The notes under the pieces were generated by a model. It was not told the origin of the DNA. It worked only from the letters and a program-made list of their open reading frames with translations, and made no database searches. Shown here piece by piece: positions 59,401 through 64,000 of a stretch of DNA of 64,000 nucleotides (positions are counted from its first letter, which is position 1; each line of letters begins with the position of its first letter). The stretch spans positions 2,109,001 to 2,173,000 of the forward strand of contig BSQZ01000034.1 in assembly GCA_033239005.1 (NCBI GenBank). Reading direction: 5' to 3'. The DNA is from Lamellibrachia satsuma. Lineage: Eukaryota > Annelida > Polychaeta > Sabellida > Siboglinidae. A program made the translations under genes and the position numbers.

Positions 59401-59672
59401 GATCCTCAAGAGGAGATGGGGATGGCTTGGCCACACCTTGAGAAAGCCAACCACAAACATAACGAGACAGGTCCTGACATGGAACCCCCAAGGCAAGAGA
59501 AAGAGGGGGAGACCAAAAAACACCTGGCGGCGTGACCTCGAGGCAGACATCAAACAAACAGGGAAGGGCTGGCAACAACTGGAGAGGATTGCCCAAGACA
59601 GGAGGCGCTGGAGAAATGTTGTGGATGGCCTATGCTCCAAGAGGAGTTAAGGGCCTAAGTAAGTAAGTAAGT
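56460..59672 (+). mobile_element. Near full-length LINE (RTE-like), frameshifted
   Basis: A 5' leader (TAGCACCCCCACCC, TACCAGGGCGC) is followed by one long ORF with an AP endonuclease (NIGTWNVRTMYEVGKTAQVA; CETRWTQSG; QCYAPTNN; MGDFNAKIGSDNQGYENVMG; later DVASDHHLV), a linker, and a reverse transcriptase ([84 protein letters not shown]), ending [16 protein letters not shown]...[14 protein letters not shown] at 59650. The 3' end is a (TAAG)n tail. Five or so frameshifts kill it. The clade is judged by resemblance to elements mis-named craniofacial development protein 2-like; RTE is tentative. Confidence 0.88.
56653..59650 (+). pseudogene. LINE endonuclease/reverse-transcriptase ORF, broken
   Basis: The coding line moves between frames near 57300, 57622, 57714, 58575 and 58748, judged by where the expected LINE protein continues in another frame. 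Each shift looks like a 1-2-base indel, several in A or G runs (for example GATTACGAAAGCC before AFDSVDRE). The catalytic FADD and endonuclease motifs remain readable. Not a host gene. Confidence 0.85.
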
Positions 59673-60285
59673 GTCCCTCTCACTCTGCTAACATGTTGCC
59701 ACAGATGTTATAGATCCATGAAACATCTTGTATCAAGACGGAACTGACACACTCACTGAATAATTTAAATCATGTTTTATTCATGTTCACTAAACAGCAC
59801 AACAACTGACAGATGTAAATTAAAAATACATGAAAAATAGATAAATGGTAGACATTACATAAATGTTACATGTCCAATACAATTTACGTGTAAAATTAAT
59901 TACCACATGCCATGGTACAAAATAGACGTTTGAATGGGCTCAAACAGTATTGCTTTAATGTGTTGGAAATTAATTTTATGCTATTTAAAAAACAGTACTG
60001 AAGTAAAAATCAATGGTATTGAAATGGTATATGTAAGTAAATTTTTAAGTGTTTTAATAGAACAATAACTGTTGAAAAGTATTGGAATTATGCGTACTAG
60101 TGCAAAATATTTACCAGACAAAAATACTTGCTTAAAACTACTATTCACAGTACCTGCTTTGTGTTTCGTGTTGTTGTGATGTGTGGGGAAATACCTACAA
60201 AACTAACATTGACTGCATTTATTTGTCACAAAAGCAATTAGCAAGGATTGGCAGCAATGCACACTATTGCCATCATACAAATTGT
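59673..60285. other. Intergenic, no gene seen
   Basis: AT-rich sequence between the LINE tail and the LTR element. Confidence 0.4.
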
Positions 60286-61765
60286 GACATAGTCACTTGT
60301 CGGTTCGAGTAGTTTAGTTACCCACCACATGATGGCAGCACCCAGGGTAATGTAATGTAATTTAGAGAATATAGTTAGTGAACTATTATTGCTATGTTTA
60401 TTTGTCCTGTAATTAGTTGTATTTACAGTGTAGGTAGTTGGTCTTATTACTAATAATTCAGTTGTTTAAACATAAATTTTCACCCTAGAGACAGGGGTCA
60501 CGTGTGGTCAGTGGAAGGGGCCCTGCCCCAGTGGGCCAGGCGTGATTCTACAGTTAATGACAACTATGTTTTGGTAAGTCCCTAAATGATGTTTTCTACC
60601 TTATTAAGCAATGTTTTCAATTTATAATTGTATCATACTGTATGATAGGGAATTGTCATCTGTTTATGTCAAGGCATTTACTTTATCAGTTATAATTACT
60701 TAGTGGTGACTTTGATTACTAATATGTGGAAGATCAGGAATAAGTGGTCATTGGACCTTAGGGAAGAATGCCCAACAGGGCTTAATGAGATTTTTACCAC
60801 TTCCAGTCAGTAGCTTGTAAATGTACAGATCCCTTTAGAAAGTTAAGTTTTGATCCTGTTTAGTGGTGCTACTGTTATAGTTAATATGTTATAAGATGTG
60901 ATAGACATGGTGCAAGCATAACTTGTGCATGTATATAGGTATTATGTAACTGTCCCTACAGTTAAGCCAGGATCAGTCTGGTGCCCTCTCTCCCTTTGAA
61001 GTTACATTGATTAATTGCTCTAGGAGGTGGCTGGGAGAGGGCTGATCTTGAGTATTCCCTAGAGACATGTAAGTTGAGCAGTGTCCAAGACTTGCTTGTA
61101 AACAACAGTGGAATGACAGCTAGGCTAGTCAGGGTATGCACATGTGAAATTGACAACATGGTTGACTGTTGAATTTATTATATTAAGGCTGTTTTACATG
61201 TAGAGTACTAGTATTACATTAATACCTACAAGTATGATTATATAATACTACTGACTAAGATAACAGGTATTTTACAGACAATATTGTGAACAACACCAAT
61301 GTGTTGGAACTATGGTATTTAACAGATGTTGATGTGTCATCTTACACTGGACACTATGATATGCAAATAGCTTACTGGTTTGGTTTGTATTTGTACAGGC
61401 GAACGCAAGTCCTGGCTCACTCCTGGTTGTGGCCAGTCGTCTTTTAAGACATTCTTTAAGTCGTCTTTTAAGACTTCTTTTAAGTCGTCTTTTGGGTCGT
61501 CTTTGTTATTGTGTATAGTTCTTTCACCTTTTATTGTTGTTCTTAATGCTCTTGCTTTTGATTGTATTTTGAACTTTCGGTTGACATTTTATACTTTGAT
61601 GAGGTACCGAAGTTAGATCAGTAGTGCAAATTGTGCAAGGACTGAGAGACTTGGTTTTGTATAATTTTAGTAGTTAAACTGTAATAAACGCAATTTTATC
61701 TTCAAATTTGCCTTACAGTGGTCTATTCTTAATTTAGGCATAAGCTAACCACCCACAGCCTACAT
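60286..61765 (+). mobile_element. Probable 5' LTR of Ty3/gypsy element (left border tentative)
   Basis: The right border is supported: CCTACA, then TTTA and a primer-binding-like TGGTACCAGAAGTGGGG at 61771. AATAAA lies at 61683. The left border is placed at TGTGACATAG only because it supplies TG...CA ends; the second LTR is outside the window, so it cannot be tested. Contains repeated AAGTCGTCTTTTAAGACTTC sequence near 61436-61505. Confidence 0.5.
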
Positions 61766-61768
61766 TTA

Positions 61769-64000
61769 TGGTACCAGAAGTGGGGTTAGACCTTTTTAAC
61801 TCAAAAAATTATAGGCAGGACCAAAATTTTAAGTTAATTTTTGATAAGACGACTGGCCATCCAGGTTAAAGAGTATGGACCAGGAGGATATCGAAGAAGT
61901 GCGCGATGAGCTAGAACGAGTATTTTACAACACTGGATCTACAATCAGCGTATAACCAGGTGCAGATGGAACCAGATGACCAGCACAAAACGGCATTTAC
62001 AACACCATTCGGTCTACATGAATTCACCCGAATGCCATACGGCTTATGCAATGCCGCTGCAACGTTCCAGCGCCTCATGCAAATGACCTTCAGTGCTGAG
62101 ATGTTTGAAATATTATTAGTCTACTTAGATGACATTGTCATCTTCTCAAAGAGTATCGAAGAACACCTGAAGAGGCTGGATGCAGTATTCACCAAGTTAC
62201 GACAGTTCGGATTGAAACTGGAGCTGAAGAAATGCAACTTCTTTAGAAAGGAAGTGCTGTACTTAGGTCACCTGATCGGTGCTGACGGAGTAGCAACGGA
62301 TCCGTCCAAGATAGCAGTCGTCGAGAAGTGGCCTGTCCCGAAAACTCTCAAGGACTTACGATCATTCCTTGGCTTTGCTTCCTACTACCGAAGATACGTA
62401 CCTAATTTCACGCAAATCGCGAGTCCACTACATCGAGTGGTAACCGATGCTTGCAAGGCGGGAAAAGGGAAACGAAGAACCAACAAAATGTACGGCTTAG
62501 AGAAATGTTGGACTGACAAATGTGAGACAGCATTCAAGGCTTTAAAGACAGCACTGACGACAACACCAGTACTAGGATTCGCCGACTATAATCTGCCATT
62601 CATTGTTGAGACAGATGCATGTGACAAGGGGCTGGGAGCTGTCCTAAGCCAGATGCAAGATGGAAAACTGCGTGTGATAGCATATGCTAGTCGTAGTTTA
62701 CGGGGTGCTGAGAAGAATGATGTAAACTATTCTGCAATGAGATTGGAGACACTAGCCTTAAAATGGGCTGTGACCGAAAAGTTCCGCGATTACCTGCTTG
62801 GTGGAACATTCACTGTTTACACAGACAACAATCCACTGACGTACCTCAACAAGAAAGTAAAGCTGACAGCTGTTGAGCAAAGATGGGCTGCGTCTTTGGC
62901 ACCATTCAACTTCGACATACGGTACCGCCCTGGTCGCTGTAATGCTAATGCTGACGGATTGTCACGCCTTAGTGAATGCAACAAGACATGCATCAACATC
63001 CCCACTGTCGAAGCTAGCCTTGCAATGGTCACACAGACGTCTCACTTGCCAGTGAATCTGAGGGTAGCGGTGATGGAGGAATCCGCCAATCGTGAGATTG
63101 CTAAGTGTTGTGAATACAAGGTAAATACAGATCCCGCAGAACAGGCGACAACAACATTGCCAGGACTGCCGAAAGAGGCATTGGGAGAATTACAGGCTGC
63201 TGATTCCACCATTGGTAGACTCATCTATTACCGGAAGATAGGAAGACGCCCGACAGTGGACGAGAAATCATCTGAGACAGCAAATGTGATCCAGTTGGTA
63301 CGCCAATGGGATCACATTGTGGAAACAAATGGAGTTCTCTACCGGCGCGTGCTAGACTCTAAAGTTGGCGAAATTGATCAATTGTTGTTGCCAAGATGTT
63401 TGCAAGATAACGTACTAGAAAGTTTGCACAACAAACAAGGTCACCAAGGAGTGGAGAGAACAGAGAAACTGGTGAGAGCACGCTGCTACTGGCCGACGTT
63501 ACACAAAGATGTACAAACATGGATTAATCTGTGTGAGCGTTGTACGCTTGGTAAATTTCCCGCAAAGAAGATGAGAACACCACTGGGAAGGCTCATTGCT
63601 ACACGACCCCTAGAGGTGGTCGCCATCGATTACACAGTATTAGAGCCCTCGTCAGATGGTCGGGAAAATGTACTCATAATCACCGATGTCTTTACAAAGT
63701 TCACAGTTGCAGTAGTAACCCGAAACCAGAAAGCAGAGACTGTAGCCAAGGCACTGGTTACACAATGGTTTGAACCTTACGGTATTCCGCAGAGGATACA
63801 CAGCGACAATGGGCGCAACTTTGATTCAGTGCTAATAAGTGAACTTTGCAAACTATATGGAATTCAGCGTTCTCATACTACTCCCTACCACCCAGCTGGA
63901 AATGGCCAATGCGAGCGGTTTAACCGGACACTGCATGATCTACTGAGAACATTATCGGAGAAGAAGAAGAGAAGGTGGGCTGAGCATGTACATGAAGTGG
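61769..64000 (+). mobile_element. Ty3/gypsy retrotransposon internal region, 3' truncated by window
   Basis: After the primer-binding site, ATG at 61875 opens 15 codons ([15 protein letters not shown]) and then the sequence passes straight into reverse transcriptase at [11 protein letters not shown] (61921) in another frame. RT, RNase H and integrase follow without a stop to the right edge. gag, protease and the first RT blocks are missing, so this is an internally deleted copy. The element continues to the right of the window. Confidence 0.88.
61915..64000 (+). CDS. pol: Ty3/gypsy Pol fragment: RT - RNase H - integrase (partial both ends)
   Basis: 695 codons open from just after TAG at 61912 to the window end. 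[32 protein letters not shown] and the YLDD catalytic box (62122-62133). Connection: [28 protein letters not shown]. RNase [42 protein letters not shown]. Integrase: HNKQGHQG with CERC as the HHCC zinc module, then catalytic Asp (63628), Asp (63805, HSDNG) and Glu (63913, CERFNR), a D-x58-D-x35-E triad. The active-site residues are intact, but the missing upstream part makes this copy non-autonomous. It is not preceded by a usable start in frame. Confidence 0.93.

Overview
The window is nuclear DNA from an invertebrate animal, probably a marine one (mollusc-like by repeat style, but the phylum cannot be fixed from the sequence). Evidence: AT-rich DNA, small exons with GT-AG borders separated by kilobase introns, tRNA-derived SINEs, AP-endonuclease LINEs, a Ty3/gypsy retrotransposon, hAT-like and TA-inserting MITEs, and an unusual number of long minisatellites. 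No bacterial-type genes, CRISPR array or operon was seen.

Two host genes are supported, arranged head to head. On the minus strand, the 5' part of a TBC1D12/TBC1D14-family gene (Rab-GAP family, membrane recycling and autophagy) starts at 28277. A 1.3-kb first exon (26983-28277) splices in matching phase, across a 12.7-kb intron, to exon 2 (13999-14265), which carries the family motifs LGWKFFG and LSTTALILE. The catalytic TBC domain lies beyond the left edge or was not recognised. On the plus strand, a complete UIMC1/RAP80-like gene (ubiquitin reader of the BRCA1-A DNA-damage complex) runs from about 30677 to 55255 in some 15 exons with consistent phases (about 1124 codons). It has two divergent UIM-like motifs, an Abraxas-interacting-like segment, two C2HC UBZ-type zinc fingers and the conserved SP-x-x-x-F C-terminal motif.

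Layout: 1-13998, repeats inside or beyond TBC1D intron 2 (28-bp, 62-bp, 27-bp and purine-rich minisatellites, one probable hAT-type element, SINEs). 13999-28277, TBC1D12/14 exons 2 and 1, with a 59-bp hairpin-forming array, a 31-bp array and a clean 1,234-bp hAT MITE in the intron. 28278-30676, intergenic space with a SINE and a LINE 3' end. 30677-55255, UIMC1, whose introns hold twin 456-bp MITEs, LINE fragments, a long foldback and a 65-bp array. 55256-60280, a frameshifted LINE. 60286-64000, a Ty3/gypsy element running off the right edge and lacking gag, protease and the RT N-terminus.

The most remarkable observation is a 24-bp minisatellite of about 65 units (51384-52966) that is an in-frame amplification of the start of the second UBZ finger of UIMC1 together with its 3' splice site. 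Its third reading frame is open throughout and encodes tandem CPICSSHP octapeptides. Nearly every unit carries an AG acceptor in the correct phase, so the array could act as a ladder of alternative acceptors adding 0 to 64 half-knuckles to the protein. The start-containing ORFs across it in the other frames are decoys.
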